Positions 25,434-34,007 are shown, counted from the first letter of the stretch. The stretch: DNA of 35,584 nt from Parachlamydiaceae bacterium (GCA_013821265.1 JACDHD010000023.1:1-35584); one strand, 5' to 3'. Notes: generated by a model not told the origin, from the letters alone. Numbers and translations: made by a program.

Positions 25434-25827
25434 TTAAGGACTTACCCATTTATTGACCGTTTCTATTATTTGTTCAATGTGTGTTGGTAAAGCATCCTGA
25501 AAGGTGGCAGTCTGTCGGTAGCGGTTCCAATAGTTTTGCAAAGTATTAAGTGCAGAAACATCAAATTGAATGGGTAACTTTATGGGAGTCTTACGATGCT
25601 CGAAGACTGCTCGGACAGCATTTAAAGACGCTTCTTTTCTTAGAGTTTTTTCTGCACAGACTAGAGTGTAAAGATCGTGAAAGTCTTTCATTCTACTATT
25701 AGCTGTGGGCTGATCCCCTATAACAGCTTGAAATACTCCTGCACCCGCACCAACGCTTGCTGCTCCTGTAAAACCTGCAGTCCTTATTGGAGTATCAAAA
25801 AAAAGAGGTTCCTCTGACTGCGCTCAT
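25434..25827 (-). pseudogene. Frameshifted gene ending in an AbiEii/AbiGii toxin C-terminus
   Basis: The 3' part encodes the C-terminal end of an AbiEii/AbiGii-type nucleotidyltransferase toxin: ANSRMKDFHDLYTLV, then a helical FEHRKTPIKLP segment and YWNRYRQTATFQDALP. Reading upstream, the frame stays open through GFTGAASVGAGAGVFQAVIG to a run of eight T residues (minus strand). A start codon at 25827 with AAGGA upstream reads MSAVRGTSFF and then meets TGA right after the run. Removing one T joins both parts into one 130-residue frame. The nucleotidyltransferase core is missing, so this looks like a deletion fusion. Whether the T-run is a mutation or is bypassed by slippage cannot be told from sequence. 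No AbiEi partner is visible. Confidence 0.7.
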
Positions 25828-25932
25828 GATAATTCCTTACTAAATTTGTTAGTTTATAAAATGCAAAGATGGTTGTTATGTGATAAGTTATACAAAAAAC
25901 TTTGAATATTTGAAAAGTTAATTTTTTGTCAG

Positions 25933-26919
25933 TTATTCCCGAGCAATCAAGTCGATGCGGTTACGCATATCGCTATAGTTTCCAAATGCATACTGACGCA
26001 GATTGAAGTAAAAGAGCTGAAAGAGCTGTTTGCTTAAAGCTCGGGGGCGTGCCGACACTTCTGGTGTAATAAGGATGTTGGGAACGCTCCACAAAGGGGA
26101 TTCAGAGGCGATAGAGGGACGACTTAAGGTATCCAAAATGATCCCTCGAAATTTCCCTGTATTTCCAACTGTGACGATTGCTGCCTCATTGACGGTGGTG
26201 TGAGAGCCTATTACAGAAAGGATTGTATCGCTTTTCATCAGATTGAGTTCGTCATGAGAAAGAAGATCCACACGCTGCTCACCATTTTGTAAGCAAATTG
26301 AGACAACATCTACCTTTGGCAGCACGTTGTGGAGCTCTTCAAATGTAAACGTTTTTTCACAATAGGGATGAAAGGAATGACGTTCTTGTACTCCCCAAAC
26401 AACCATTCCCATCCCTTGTGCCCTGCGAGCAATCTCTGACCCGGCTTTACTAAGTCCAATTTGCAGAAAGACTTTTTCAGGTAAGCTCCACATATGGTCG
26501 CGCCATTTGCTATCCCACGTTGCTGCGGGAGTCTTCATTAAATCATGCCAATGGAATAGATTTTTCGAAAACGCTAAAACGCCAGCCATTGCAAATTCGC
26601 CAATGGGGAGTAAATGGTCCTCACTTCCCTTTGTGAGAATGATATTGCCTTGTTTGAGAACATCTTTAAGACAAAAACGGCTAAAGCTAGAAGTGGGGTT
26701 ATGGATCCAGCGCAGTTCCGTGGCCAATTTAAGTTGATCGACACTGAGGTGGTTACCAAAGAGGATTTCTACATCCTTCCAGCGCTCTTCTTCTGGGTCG
26801 GAGTTAGCTTTAGGAAGAGATAAGAACTGGTAGTATACCAACTTGTAACCAGGAAATTCTTTGCGCAGGCGTGCCATAGCTACTGGATCCAAGCTAACCT
26901 GTATGAGAATTGTACCCAT
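25933..26919 (-). CDS. D-2-hydroxyacid dehydrogenase homologue, catalytic residues altered
   Basis: This 328-residue protein has the fold of NAD-dependent D-2-hydroxyacid dehydrogenases (2-HadhD): an N-terminal flavodoxin-like part, a cofactor domain at about 100-290 and the closing ITPEVSARP. The nucleotide loop reads GLSKAG (155-160) where GLGXXG is usual. The catalytic Arg, Glu and His positions seem to be replaced: the VNTARG-like segment reads SVIGSHTTVNE, the Glu region reads LDTLSRPSIASESPLW, and the usual TPH reads TPE (Glu287). GAGGG precedes the start. It may bind NAD without normal dehydrogenase activity. The assignment to the fold is good; activity is doubtful. Confidence 0.8.
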   Translation of the reverse strand: MGTILIQVSLDPVAMARLRKEFPGYKLVYYQFLSLPKANSDPEEERWKDVEILFGNHLSVDQLKLATELRWIHNPTSSFSRFCLKDVLKQGNIILTKGSEDHLLPIGEFAMAGVLAFSKNLFHWHDLMKTPAATWDSKWRDHMWSLPEKVFLQIGLSKAGSEIARRAQGMGMVVWGVQERHSFHPYCEKTFTFEELHNVLPKVDVVSICLQNGEQRVDLLSHDELNLMKSDTILSVIGSHTTVNEAAIVTVGNTGKFRGIILDTLSRPSIASESPLWSVPNILITPEVSARPRALSKQLFQLFYFNLRQYAFGNYSDMRNRIDLIARE

Positions 26920-26978
26920 AGCTATACCCTCGTTCGCGGTGCATAATGGTGTTAATTTTGATTATGGAGTTTTTTCCA

Positions 26979-27008
26979 TTGATTTCAATCGTTAATCTCC
27001 AATATAAT
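26979..27008 (+). promoter_or_regulatory. Promoter of rplU-rpmA-obg
   Basis: TTGATT (26979-26984), an 18-base spacer and a perfect TATAAT (27003-27008) lie 34 bases before the rplU start codon. This fits a strong main-sigma promoter. Confidence 0.72.
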
Positions 27009-27042
27009 TCGCTTCACGTTTCAATAACTTCATGGAGCTATC

Positions 27043-27351
27043 ATGTACGCAATCATTAAATCGGGCGGCAAACAGTACCGAGTAGCGCAAGGCGACATCA
27101 TTGATGTAGAATTGCTCGACGCTGAAGAAGGTGCCGAGATTCAGTTTGATAATGTTCTCTTTTTTCATAACGGCAAGAAAGCAAGTGTTGGCGCGCCAAC
27201 AGTTGCGAAGTGCATCGTGAAAGGAAAAATTGTGGGCTATTCATCTGGACCAAAAATTACAAGTGTGAAATACAAACCAAGTCACCACCAATATCGCAAG
27301 TTTGGTCACAGACAGCCATATATGCGTGTTGAAATCACCGCGATTGGTTAA
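27043..27351 (+). CDS. rplU: 50S ribosomal protein L21
   Basis: This 102-residue protein opens MYAIIKSGGKQYRVAQGD and contains VKYKPSHHQYRKFGHRQPYM, the conserved L21 C-terminal segment that binds 23S rRNA. The length is normal. GGAG precedes the ATG. It is first in the universal order rplU-rpmA-obg, and a near-consensus promoter lies upstream. Confidence 0.98.
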   Translation: MYAIIKSGGKQYRVAQGDIIDVELLDAEEGAEIQFDNVLFFHNGKKASVGAPTVAKCIVKGKIVGYSSGPKITSVKYKPSHHQYRKFGHRQPYMRVEITAIG

Positions 27352-27370
27352 CATTTAGGGAGACATTAGC

Positions 27371-27622
27371 ATGGCACATAAGAAAGGACAGGGGTCTACC
27401 CGTAATGGAAGAGACTCTCACTCACAGCGTTTAGGAATTAAAGTAGGCTCAGGCCAAGCAGTTACTGCTGGTAGCATTTTAGTGCGCCAACGTGGAACAA
27501 AATGGCATCCAGGCAAAAACGTAGGACGTGGTACTGATGATACACTGTTCGCTCTCGTCGATGGTGTTATTTCATTTAAAAAGACATCACGCACGTTCGT
27601 TTCTGTAGAAGCAGGCGTATAA
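27371..27622 (+). CDS. rpmA: 50S ribosomal protein L27
   Basis: This 83-residue protein opens [20 protein letters not shown] and shows the L27 signature with [15 protein letters not shown]. Its N-terminal tail reaches the peptidyl transferase centre. It begins directly with MAHKKG, without the cleavable extension found in some Firmicutes. AGGGAG precedes the start. It lies 19 bases after rplU. Confidence 0.98.
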   Translation: MAHKKGQGSTRNGRDSHSQRLGIKVGSGQAVTAGSILVRQRGTKWHPGKNVGRGTDDTLFALVDGVISFKKTSRTFVSVEAGV

Positions 27623-27634
27623 GCGTTTGATAAG

Positions 27635-27660
27635 CAGTGGTAGTCTCAAGACTATCACTG
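27635..27660 (+). terminator. Hairpin between rpmA and obg
   Basis: CAGTGGTAGTCT, CA, AGACTATCACTG forms a 12-bp inverted repeat with one G-T pair, in the 98-base gap between rpmA and obg. There is no T-tract. It may partly terminate, or mark the 3' end of ribosomal-protein mRNA and lower obg expression. Confidence 0.45.
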
Positions 27661-27720
27661 TCCCATCTTTCAGCGTTCCTATCTCACTATTTTCCTTATT
27701 TTCTTACCCATTTAAATACT

Positions 27721-28719
27721 ATGTTTATTGACCGAGTTACTATAGATCTAATTGCTGGCAAAGGCGGAGATGGCCTCGTCGCTTGGCGTAGAGAAAAATA
27801 CATTCCGAAAGGTGGTCCTTGCGGTGGCAATGGCGGTAAAGGAGGATCTATCATCCTTCAAGCAGATACCGATGCCTTTTCTTTGGAATACTATCGCAAT
27901 AGACGCATTCTCAAAGCCGATAATGGACGCCCAGGTGGTCCTAATCAGCAACAAGGACGCAATGGAACCGATCTGAAGTTATACGTCCCCTGTGGTACGC
28001 TTGTCAAAAATGCTGCAACCGGCGAAATTCTCCATGACTTTACTACAGATGGAGAAAAATGGGTCGTTTGTAACGGTGGTAAAGGTGGACGTGGAAACGA
28101 TAGCTTTAAAACCCCCACCAACCGAGCTCCGAATCAAAGTACTCCTGGGCTAGAAGGCGAGTCCATTCAAATTGAACTAGAGCTCAAACTCATTGCCGAT
28201 GTCGGCCTTGTCGGTTTTCCAAATGCCGGTAAATCAACCTTGATTTCAACGCTAACACATGTACGCGTCAAAATAGCAGCTTACCCATTTACCACTCTCC
28301 AACCCAACCTGGGCTTCATTCAATGCGAAGACTACACGAGAATTTTCATTGCAGACATCCCCGGTATCATTGAAGGAGCACACCGCAATAAAGGATTAGG
28401 ATTCGAATTCCTACGCCACATCGAACGCACAAAACTCCTCATCTACTTGCTAGATGCTTCAGGAATCGATGGACGCACTCCACTAGATGACTTCAATGTC
28501 CTCAGAAAAGAACTAGAAGCCTATAATCCCGAAATGCTACAACGCCCCTTCCTAGTCGTTTTAAATAAAATCGACACAGAAGAAGCTCAGGAAAACATCG
28601 TGGCATTCAAAAAAGAATACCCCTTTGACAATTCCACTCTACTCGAAATTTCCGCCCTCGAAAAAACCGGTCTCCCAGAACTACGTGAAGCTATACAAGA
28701 AAAAGTCAAAAGCCAATAA
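27721..28719 (+). CDS. obg: GTPase Obg/CgtA
   Basis: This 332-residue ribosome-assembly GTPase has the glycine-rich Obg fold at about 1-158 (MFIDRVTIDLIAGKGGDG, then many GG repeats such as GGKGGRGND). The G domain follows, with G1 GFPNAGKS (164-171), the switch region DIPGIIEGAH, and NKID near residue 282. I chose the ATG at 27721 because Obg proteins begin exactly there; the frame is open for 28 codons upstream but does not fit the family. The Shine-Dalgarno sequence is poor. Its stop codon lies inside the left arm of a long inverted repeat. Confidence 0.97.
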   Translation: MFIDRVTIDLIAGKGGDGLVAWRREKYIPKGGPCGGNGGKGGSIILQADTDAFSLEYYRNRRILKADNGRPGGPNQQQGRNGTDLKLYVPCGTLVKNAATGEILHDFTTDGEKWVVCNGGKGGRGNDSFKTPTNRAPNQSTPGLEGESIQIELELKLIADVGLVGFPNAGKSTLISTLTHVRVKIAAYPFTTLQPNLGFIQCEDYTRIFIADIPGIIEGAHRNKGLGFEFLRHIERTKLLIYLLDASGIDGRTPLDDFNVLRKELEAYNPEMLQRPFLVVLNKIDTEEAQENIVAFKKEYPFDNSTLLEISALEKTGLPELREAIQEKVKSQ

Positions 28720-28930
28720 GGGGCCCTGCCCCTTAACCCCGCAAAAGGGCCGTGGGCCCTCTTGACACCCTTTGATGTTGTGTGTGTGCAGTTGTGACGT
28801 GTTCGTTGTTGTGCTTTTCTCTCTATTTAAAAAGCATAGCTTTTTAAATACCAGCATCCGCATGGGCTTGCGCCCAAGCGGAATAGTTTTTTCATCTTAC
28901 TCGTTACGTCGTTACCGGATTCGAGTTTAC
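28717..28930. repeat. Left arm of a 214-bp inverted repeat
   Basis: This sequence is matched in reverse complement at 29827-30041, by eye well over 90 percent identical. It begins with an AAGGGGC, CCT, GCCCCTT hairpin (28718-28734) at the obg stop codon. It then contains the core ATGCTGG/TTTAAAAAGC and CGCTTGGGCG segments also found at about 4185-4310, and ends near GGATTCGAGTTTAC. The short minus-strand frame at 28681-28863 is repeat-derived. The first hairpin may terminate obg transcription. Confidence 0.88.
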
Positions 28931-28993
28931 ACATTAACTTAATCCTCTCTCAAATTTTCGCAATGGAACGGGTTCATACGTTGCTGAAAGGGA

Positions 28994-29162
28994 AAGGGGT
29001 CAGGCCTAGGGTGTTGATTAAAGGCAAAATTTGATGTAACTTTGAATTTAAATATTGTCCTAGATTTTACAACCGCTTCGCGGTTTTAAAAGAAGGACAA
29101 TATTTGCACTCAAAACACAAGGCTGAAATAGCCTTAAATCAACACCCTAGGCCTGACCCCTT
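28994..29162. repeat. MITE/REP-like element with 32-bp inverted ends
   Basis: Left end 28994-29025 and right end 29131-29162 are near-perfect complements reading AAGGGGTCAGGCCTAGGGTG. Between them lies a second palindrome around AAATATTGTCC and GGACAATATTT (about 29048-29105) with a CGCTTCGCGG tip. GGGGTCAGG ends resemble REP sequences handled by Y1 (REP-associated tyrosine) transposases; this is from general knowledge. No transposase is in the window. Confidence 0.78.
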
Positions 29163-29201
29163 ATTCTTTTAAGCTTTGATAGCTTAAAAGCTCCAAATGA
29201 C

Positions 29202-29600
29202 TTAACTTAGGATTTGTTTGGCCATGTAACCTGAATGTGCAATCATAAAACCTGTTCTAAAGCCAGCGAAAGCCCCACTAAATACAACTCCAGCTACCTG
29301 AGTTGCGAGACTTGGAGTTCCCATAATGACACTCATAACGGAATTGAATCCTTGGCTTTCATCTGCTTTACCAACCGTACGCGATAGTAGAGAAAAAATG
29401 ATCCCTACAGCTGCAGAAACGATAAATGCAGTAATATTGACTCCAGGTGCCGCTAGGGTTGCTGCTGCATCAACAATTGTCAAAGCGGTCGATAAAGCAG
29501 TTGTTACAATAGCTCCCCTTTCATTACCCAGTGTTGCTCTAAAAGCGAACGAGTTTCCAATTTCATCAAATGAATTTGCAATTCTTTCACAAGATCCCAT
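29202..29600 (-). CDS. Small hydrophobic membrane protein, 132 residues
   Basis: I do not recognise this protein. GAGGA lies seven bases before the ATG. It is rich in Ala, Gly, Ser and Val, with hydrophobic stretches at about 30-50 (IVTTALSTALTIVDAAATLA), 53-73 (NITAFIVSAAVGIIFSLL) and 92-120 (LATQVAGVVFSGAFAGFRTG), which suggests two or three membrane helices. This could be an inclusion-membrane-type or inner-membrane protein. It sits alone between the arms of the long inverted repeat, between obg and valS. It has no standard signal peptide. Confidence 0.65.
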   Translation of the reverse strand: MGSCERIANSFDEIGNSFAFRATLGNERGAIVTTALSTALTIVDAAATLAAPGVNITAFIVSAAVGIIFSLLSRTVGKADESQGFNSVMSVIMGTPSLATQVAGVVFSGAFAGFRTGFMIAHSGYMAKQILS

Positions 29601-29689
29601 AAATCCTCACATTAAAGTTGTTAAATAAAATATAAATGATAAAGAAACAAATAATTTAAGTAAATAGATTTTCTGTTTTTGTAATTATT

Positions 29690-29780
29690 GTAACCAGACC
29701 GTCCCGATCTGGTACATGCTCACCAAAGGGGGCCAGACGCCCTGGTTACCTTCAGGCCTGACGGCCTGGCTACCTTAAAT
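29690..29780. repeat. Decayed copy of the CCCTGGTTAC GC-rich repeat
   Basis: Here TGTAACCAGACCGTCCC, then GACGCCCTGGTTACC and TCAGGCCTGACGGCCTGGC, match the inverted element at 15772-15983, with a shorter interior and more changes. Together with the right arm of the long inverted repeat it fills the gap 29601-30075; I see no gene there. Confidence 0.65.
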
Positions 29781-29826
29781 AGTACATGTTCTATTTTGAA
29801 AAATTGAGACTTCTTTATGTTAAAGA

Positions 29827-30041
29827 GTAAGTTCGAATCTGGTAACGACGTAACGAGTAAGATGAAAAAACTATTCCGCTTGGGCGTAAGCCCATGCGGA
29901 TGCTGGTATTTAAAAAGCTATGCTTTTTAAATAGATAGGAAAGCACAAACAAAGAACACGTCACGGCTGCACAAACTCCACATCAAAGGGTGTCAAGAGG
30001 GCCCACGGCCCTTTTGCGGGGTTAAGGGGCAGAGCCCCTTA
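29827..30041. repeat. Right arm of the 215-bp inverted repeat
   Basis: This is the reverse complement of 28717-28930, starting GTAAGTTCGAATCTGGTAAC and ending GGGTTAAGGGGC... CCCTTA. The two arms differ at only a modest number of positions. It stops 34 bases before the valS stop codon. Confidence 0.88.
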
Positions 30042-30066
30042 CGGGATGGAAGGGCAGAGCCCTTCC
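30024..30066 (-). terminator. Two hairpins after valS
   Basis: AAGGGGC, AGA, GCCCCTT (30024-30040) and GGAAGGGC, AGA, GCCCTTCC (30048-30066) lie directly downstream of the valS stop codon. Both have three-base loops. They probably end valS transcription, although T-tracts are lacking. The first belongs to the long inverted repeat. Confidence 0.55.
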
Positions 30067-30075
30067 CATAGCTTG

Positions 30076-32943
30076 TCAGCTCAAGGCACTCAACTTAGCG
30101 CGTACGGAACTTAGCTCAGCTTCGGCTTGGCAGAGCTGTTGAGAATGCTTTTCGATTAGGGCGGCGGGGGCGTTTTGTAGGAATTCGGGGTTGCTGAGTT
30201 GTTTTCGCATGCGGTCGACGTTGGTGACGAGGCGATCTTGTTCTTTAGAGAGGCGTGTTTTTTCTTGTTCGATCATTTGTTCTGGGAGGGGGATGAGAAT
30301 TTTTAAGGATTCTACCATACCAGAGGAGGCAAAAGTTGTTTTTGGTTCTGAGGAGAGAACTTCGACACCGTTTGTGCGGACTAGGGATTCTACAATTGCT
30401 TTGTGAGTGTCTAGCATTTTTAGATGGGGGTCGTTGGAGGATCCAATAATATATACCTTTGTGGAAGTGCCTGGAGGCAATTTCATCTCTCCACGAATAT
30501 TGCGGATCGTGTAGACAACACGTTCGACCAGATCAAATGTTTCTTCGATGGAAGCGTTCATGTCTGCATCGCGGATCACTTGAGGGTAGGGGGCAACTAT
30601 GCAGGATTTGCATAACAATGCGGAGATGCATTCTTTTGTGTAGGGATCTGTGTTTGAAGATTCCTGAACACCGTTTAGGCGTGTTTGTAGAAGTGAGAAG
30701 AGCTCTTCGGTAATGAAAGGTGCCATCGGATGAATCAAGCGAACTGCTTGGCACAAAATGATGACGAGTAGTTTTTGTTTATTGGTGCGTTCAGCTGCTG
30801 AGCCGCGTTTTCCAAATAGGACTGGTTTGACAATTTCAACGTAGTAGGAGCAAAATTCCTTCCAGAAGAAGTCGTAGGCTTCAATGGCTGCTTGATCAAA
30901 TAGGTAGCCTGCTAGTTTTCCGTTTACTTCATTGACAGTGCGATTGAGTTTTGACAGGATCCAGCGATCTTCCAATGCGAGAAGAGATTCATCCAATCCT
31001 TTATTAAAATCTGATGCAGAAAGGGGAGACAAACCTTGTGCCGCATCGCCATCTAAATTCATCAATACAAAGCGGGCACCGTTCCAAATTTTATTGGTGA
31101 AGTTGCGGAATTCTTCGAAACGGCGACGATCTAGATCGATTTCACGTGACTGCGGACTGCTTGCGCAGAGGGCCATGCGCATCGCATCAGTTCCATATTC
31201 GGCGATCACTTCTAGAGGATCGATGATATTTCCTTTTGATTTAGACATCTTTTCCCAGCGGAAGTACACGTCTGGGGGCAGTTGTTTGCCCATGTCAAAA
31301 TCGAGACGTTCTTGATCACTTACGTATGTAATGCCTCCACCTGGAGCATCGCGCCAATAGGATTTTCCATAAATTAAACCGTGGAGGAATACTTGTGGAA
31401 AGGGAGCAGTGCCCATTGCTTGTTCGCCCATCATGATCATACGTGCGACCCAAAAGAACAGGATGTCATGGCCCGTAACGAGCACAGAATTAGGATAAAA
31501 GCGTTCCAAGGCCTTCGTTTGTACAGGCCAGCCTAGCGTCGAAAACGGCCATAGTGCAGATGAGAACCACGTGTCGAGAACATCTTCATCTTGCTGCCAA
31601 TCGTTTGGATTTTTAAGAACTTCAGGAGGAATGCCTTCTTCGGCAAAGCATATCATTTTGGTAGGATCATTTTTATTGTACCAAATTGGAATGCGATGAC
31701 CCCACCAGAGCTGACGACTAATGCACCAGTCGCGCAGGTTATCGATCCAATGAAAATAGGTATTATCCCAATTTTGGGGAATCAGTTGTGTTTCTCCCGA
31801 TTGCACGGTCTGACGCATTTTGGGAGCAAATTCAGACATGCGCACAAACCACTGCTTGGACATATAGGGCTCGATGGTTGCTTTAGAACGATAAGAAACA
31901 CCCACGCGATTCACATGTGGTTCAATTTTATCTACCAGTCCAAGCGCTTGCATCGCTTTGACAACAGCAACACGCGCCTCTTCAAAAGTCATTCCAGCAA
32001 ACTGGCCACCATTCTCGTTGACAGTACCTTCAGGAGTCATGATATTGATACGTGGAAGATTGTGCGTGATTCCTATTTGATAGTCATTTGGATCGTGAGC
32101 GGGGGTAACTTTAACAACGCCTGTTCCAAATGTAGGGTCTACATGGTGGTCTGCGATGATGGGAATTTCGCGATTAACCAACGGTAGCAACACCGTTTTA
32201 CCAATTAGATGAGCGTACCGTTCATCGCGGGGAGAAACAGCAATGGCGGTATCGCCCAGCATTGTTTCTGGTCGAGTTGTAGCAATGTGGATATGCCCTG
32301 AGCCATCTTTTAGCGGGTATTTAAAATGCCATAGGGAAGATAGGCGCTCTTCATATTCCACTTCGTCATCAGCCAGAGCGGTCTGTGTAACAGGATCCCA
32401 GTTGACTAGGTAGTCGCCACGGTAGATGATTCCTTCGTCGTACAATTTTTTAAACATTGTACGTACTGCTTGGTTGTTACCAGCATCCATGGTAAAGCGT
32501 TCGAAGTCCCAATCACATGAGCATCCAAGAAATTTTAGCTGTTCGACAATGCGGCTGTGACTATTTTCTTTCCATGTCCACACATGTTCTAAAAAGGCGT
32601 CGCGTTCAAAATCTTTGCGCTTTTTGCCTGTTGTTTTCATTAGGTGGCGCTCAACAACTGTTTGGGTGGCGATTCCGGCGTGATCGGTTCCAGGAACCCA
32701 TAGCGTTTCGTATCCTGACATCCGTTTCCAGCGAATCAAAATGTCTTGCAATGTCATTACCAGCGCATGTCCCATGTGAAGGATTCCGGTGACATTTGGA
32801 GGCGGCATGACGATGCTGTAGGCCGATTTTTTGGAATTTGGGTTAGTTTTGAATAAACCCTCTTTTTCCCAAAATTTGTACCATTTGCTTTCGGTTAGTT
32901 TGGCTTCGTATGCCTTAGGGAGCTCGCTCATAGTGGTCATCAC
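30076..32943 (-). CDS. valS: Valyl-tRNA synthetase
   Basis: This 955-residue class I synthetase has HMGH at 56-59 (the HIGH motif) in PPPNVTGILHMGHA, a large editing domain (including TRPETMLGDTAIAV), KMSKS at 565-569, and an anticodon-binding domain. It ends with the coiled coil specific for bacterial ValS (about 885-955). It charges tRNA-Val and removes misacylated threonine. The reading frame begins MMTTMSELPKAYEA; either of the first Met codons or the fifth could be the start, as the ribosome-binding site is not clear. It stands alone on the minus strand. Confidence 0.98.
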   Translation of the reverse strand: MMTTMSELPKAYEAKLTESKWYKFWEKEGLFKTNPNSKKSAYSIVMPPPNVTGILHMGHALVMTLQDILIRWKRMSGYETLWVPGTDHAGIATQTVVERHLMKTTGKKRKDFERDAFLEHVWTWKENSHSRIVEQLKFLGCSCDWDFERFTMDAGNNQAVRTMFKKLYDEGIIYRGDYLVNWDPVTQTALADDEVEYEERLSSLWHFKYPLKDGSGHIHIATTRPETMLGDTAIAVSPRDERYAHLIGKTVLLPLVNREIPIIADHHVDPTFGTGVVKVTPAHDPNDYQIGITHNLPRINIMTPEGTVNENGGQFAGMTFEEARVAVVKAMQALGLVDKIEPHVNRVGVSYRSKATIEPYMSKQWFVRMSEFAPKMRQTVQSGETQLIPQNWDNTYFHWIDNLRDWCISRQLWWGHRIPIWYNKNDPTKMICFAEEGIPPEVLKNPNDWQQDEDVLDTWFSSALWPFSTLGWPVQTKALERFYPNSVLVTGHDILFFWVARMIMMGEQAMGTAPFPQVFLHGLIYGKSYWRDAPGGGITYVSDQERLDFDMGKQLPPDVYFRWEKMSKSKGNIIDPLEVIAEYGTDAMRMALCASSPQSREIDLDRRRFEEFRNFTNKIWNGARFVLMNLDGDAAQGLSPLSASDFNKGLDESLLALEDRWILSKLNRTVNEVNGKLAGYLFDQAAIEAYDFFWKEFCSYYVEIVKPVLFGKRGSAAERTNKQKLLVIILCQAVRLIHPMAPFITEELFSLLQTRLNGVQESSNTDPYTKECISALLCKSCIVAPYPQVIRDADMNASIEETFDLVERVVYTIRNIRGEMKLPPGTSTKVYIIGSSNDPHLKMLDTHKAIVESLVRTNGVEVLSSEPKTTFASSGMVESLKILIPLPEQMIEQEKTRLSKEQDRLVTNVDRMRKQLSNPEFLQNAPAALIEKHSQQLCQAEAELSSVRAKLSALS

Positions 32944-33018
32944 CGTGGTAATTTTTTGACTGAGAATAGCAAATCAAGAATTGAACGACAAGCGACGTAT
33001 AGTTTTTGCCTTATGTTC

Positions 33019-33144
33019 TTCCGTGCCCGTGCCCGATTCCTAAAATATTAAAATGAGGGATAAGGGGAAGGTAGGAATATAGAATAACTCTTGTTTGTTT
33101 TGCTCTTTAGCAAATCGGGCACGGGCACGCTCACGGGCACGGAA
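33019..33144. repeat. GTGCCCGTG inverted-repeat element
   Basis: TTCCGTGCCCGTGCCCGATT (33019-33038) and its extended complement (33113-33144) bracket an AT-rich centre in the gap between valS and rsmI. Bases 33102-33142 are the exact reverse complement of 35519-35559, so there are at least two copies in the window, plus a decayed one near 3900. Confidence 0.78.
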
Positions 33145-33173
33145 AAGGACGATGGAACTTATGAAATTGCCTC

Positions 33174-33995
33174 TTATTCTTTTTCAGTTTCGTTGTAGAT
33201 GCTGCGCTTTGGAACATTGCGCAATTTGGCCACCATCTTAATGGCATCCATGCGCGATAGTTTGTATGTTTCTTGAATTGCCATTACGTGCTCCCCTGGA
33301 GTCAATTCAGACCAATCCAATTCTTGCGTTTCGGTGTATCCTTCAAGCATCAGCACAATTTCGCCCTTCAAAGGATTTTGCTTCCAATGATTCAATAAAC
33401 TTTCTGCTGTGCCGCGTTGGATCTCTTCAAATTTTTTCGTAAGTTCCCGTGCGACAACGAGTTTGCGCGTTGGAGCAAGTTCTTGCAAAACTTCTAACAC
33501 ATCAAGCAAGCGGTGAGGGGATTCATAACAAATAGTTGTTCCAGGATAATTGAGAAGGGTGTTTAAGACTTTAGTCAGTTCACTTGTCTTTTTTGGAAGA
33601 AAGCCATAGAACTGGAATAAATCGGTGTTAAGTCCTGAGCACGAAAGAGCCGCTACAGCTGCACATGGACCAGGAATAGAGATCACTTGAATGTTTTCTG
33701 CTACACAGCGAGCCACTAGTTGAGCTCCGGGATCTGAAATTCCAGGCGTGCCAGCATCTGAGACCAAAGCAATTTGTAGACCAGCGATCAGATCTTCGAT
33801 AATCGTATTTTCTTTAAAAGACTCATTGAACTTGTGAAAACTTTTTAATGGCTTTTGGATTTCGTAGTGCGTTAGTAAGGGCCGAGTGTGGCGTGTATCC
33901 TCGCAAAGAATGTAGTGACATGCTTTGAGAGTATCTATGGCACGAAAGGTGATGTCACTAAGATTTCCAATTGGCGTTGCAATGAGATATAGCAA
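33174..33995 (-). CDS. rsmI: 16S rRNA (cytidine1402-2'-O)-methyltransferase RsmI
   Basis: This 273-residue protein of the tetrapyrrole-methylase fold opens MLYLIATPIGNLSDITFRAI, with LCEDTRHTRPLL, the cofactor loop VSDAGTPGISDPG, FYGFLPKK and the YESPHRLLDVL segment, all RsmI signatures. It methylates C1402 in the decoding centre of 16S rRNA. The length and C-terminal helix-turn region (LSRMDAIKMVAKLRNVPKRS) are normal. It lies beside tRNA-Cys on the same strand. Confidence 0.96.
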   Translation of the reverse strand: MLYLIATPIGNLSDITFRAIDTLKACHYILCEDTRHTRPLLTHYEIQKPLKSFHKFNESFKENTIIEDLIAGLQIALVSDAGTPGISDPGAQLVARCVAENIQVISIPGPCAAVAALSCSGLNTDLFQFYGFLPKKTSELTKVLNTLLNYPGTTICYESPHRLLDVLEVLQELAPTRKLVVARELTKKFEEIQRGTAESLLNHWKQNPLKGEIVLMLEGYTETQELDWSELTPGEHVMAIQETYKLSRMDAIKMVAKLRNVPKRSIYNETEKE

Positions 33996-34007
33996 AGTAA
34001 AGCCTAC

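Noticed and set aside
27637-27720. Longer start for obg at 27637
   Set aside because: It would add 28 residues with no match to the Obg family and overlap the rpmA-obg hairpin. Obg begins at MFIDRV.
28681-28863. Small 'proteins' starting MRMLVFKK at 4228-4416 and 28681-28863
   Set aside because: Both are translations of the shared repeat core, and one overlaps the end of obg on the opposite strand.
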